Below are positions 63,909 through 64,000 of a DNA stretch of 64,000 bases, piece by piece. The translations under genes and the position numbers were made by a program. How positions within the stretch are numbered: the first letter of the stretch is position 1; each line of letters opens with the position of its first letter. Location of the stretch: positions 25,632,790-25,696,789 of the forward strand of contig CM066913.1 of the NCBI GenBank assembly GCA_033964015.1, given 5' to 3'. The notes beneath the pieces were generated by a model. The model made no database searches. It saw only the letters and a program-made list of their open reading frames with translations, and was not told the origin of the DNA. Source of the DNA: Scolanthus callimorphus (taxonomy: Eukaryota > Cnidaria > Anthozoa > Actiniaria > Edwardsiidae).

Positions 63909-64000
63909 TCCTCCCTGCTGAGAAGTTCTGCTGAGCAGTTGTCATGATTAAGTACTTTAAGGGTGTGTTTACCTATTTTTTTGAACCGTTGCTAGGGAAA
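63909..64000. other. Unannotated end of window
   Basis: 92 bases with no supported feature. Confidence 0.3.

Overview
This window looks like accessory, transposon-packed DNA from an animal genome, most likely an anthozoan cnidarian (stony coral or sea anemone). The reasons are spliceosomal introns, tRNA-headed SINEs, L1/Tx1-like and CR1/L2-like LINEs, a DIRS-order tyrosine-recombinase retrotransposon, a BEL/Pao gag remnant, and two protein families I remember as multicopy 'uncharacterized' proteins of cnidarians. The assignment is inference. No rRNA or intact tRNA gene, CRISPR array or bacterial operon was seen.

Layout. (1) 0.7-7.8 kb: a plus-strand L1/Tx1-like LINE (LINE A), cut by a ~4.4 kb element (X, left copy, itself carrying a 521 bp MITE) and again by a 935 bp MITE. 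(2) 9.1-9.75 kb: three small plus-strand exons with good splice sites and compatible phases, the best candidate for host coding sequence. (3) 10.07-30.6 kb: a minus-strand L1/Tx1-like LINE (LINE B) split by a ~16.5 kb block. The block is a DIRS-order element with split direct repeats (A1-internal-B1-A2-B2-partial A3). A1 is itself split by a 6.3 kb DNA transposon (Y) that carries a five-part signature: long TIRs, a 3 bp target duplication, a recoverable empty site, a three-exon gene with a possible transposase region, and a divergent second ORF. (4) 33.1-37.35 kb: a second copy of X in inverted orientation, with an expanded CTGTTAGGG minisatellite. (5) 38.4-44.7 kb: a plus-strand CR1/L2-like LINE (LINE C), interrupted by a 1.6 kb compound insertion and by a SINE with a 38 bp target duplication. 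(6) 44.7-51 kb: a cluster of foldback and TIR elements, including one filled with ATCGAT-type words. (7) 51.5-52.6 kb: a plus-strand degraded zinc-binding gene. (8) 52.5-61.5 kb: a minus-strand LINE (LINE E) cut exactly at TTAA by a 7.9 kb transposon (Z). Z has ~0.83 kb TIRs and a five-exon minus-strand gene. One TIR of Z holds a BEL/Pao fragment. (9) 61.5-64 kb: a LINE tail and more MITEs.

For several insertions, removing the inserted DNA plus one target copy restores the reading frame or sequence of the host element. This gives a relative order: LINE B, then DIRS, then Y; LINE E, then Z, then BEL; LINE A, then X, then the X-internal MITE. Nearly all coding copies are decayed by stops or frameshifts. 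The two DNA transposons Y and Z are the best candidates for little-described systems.
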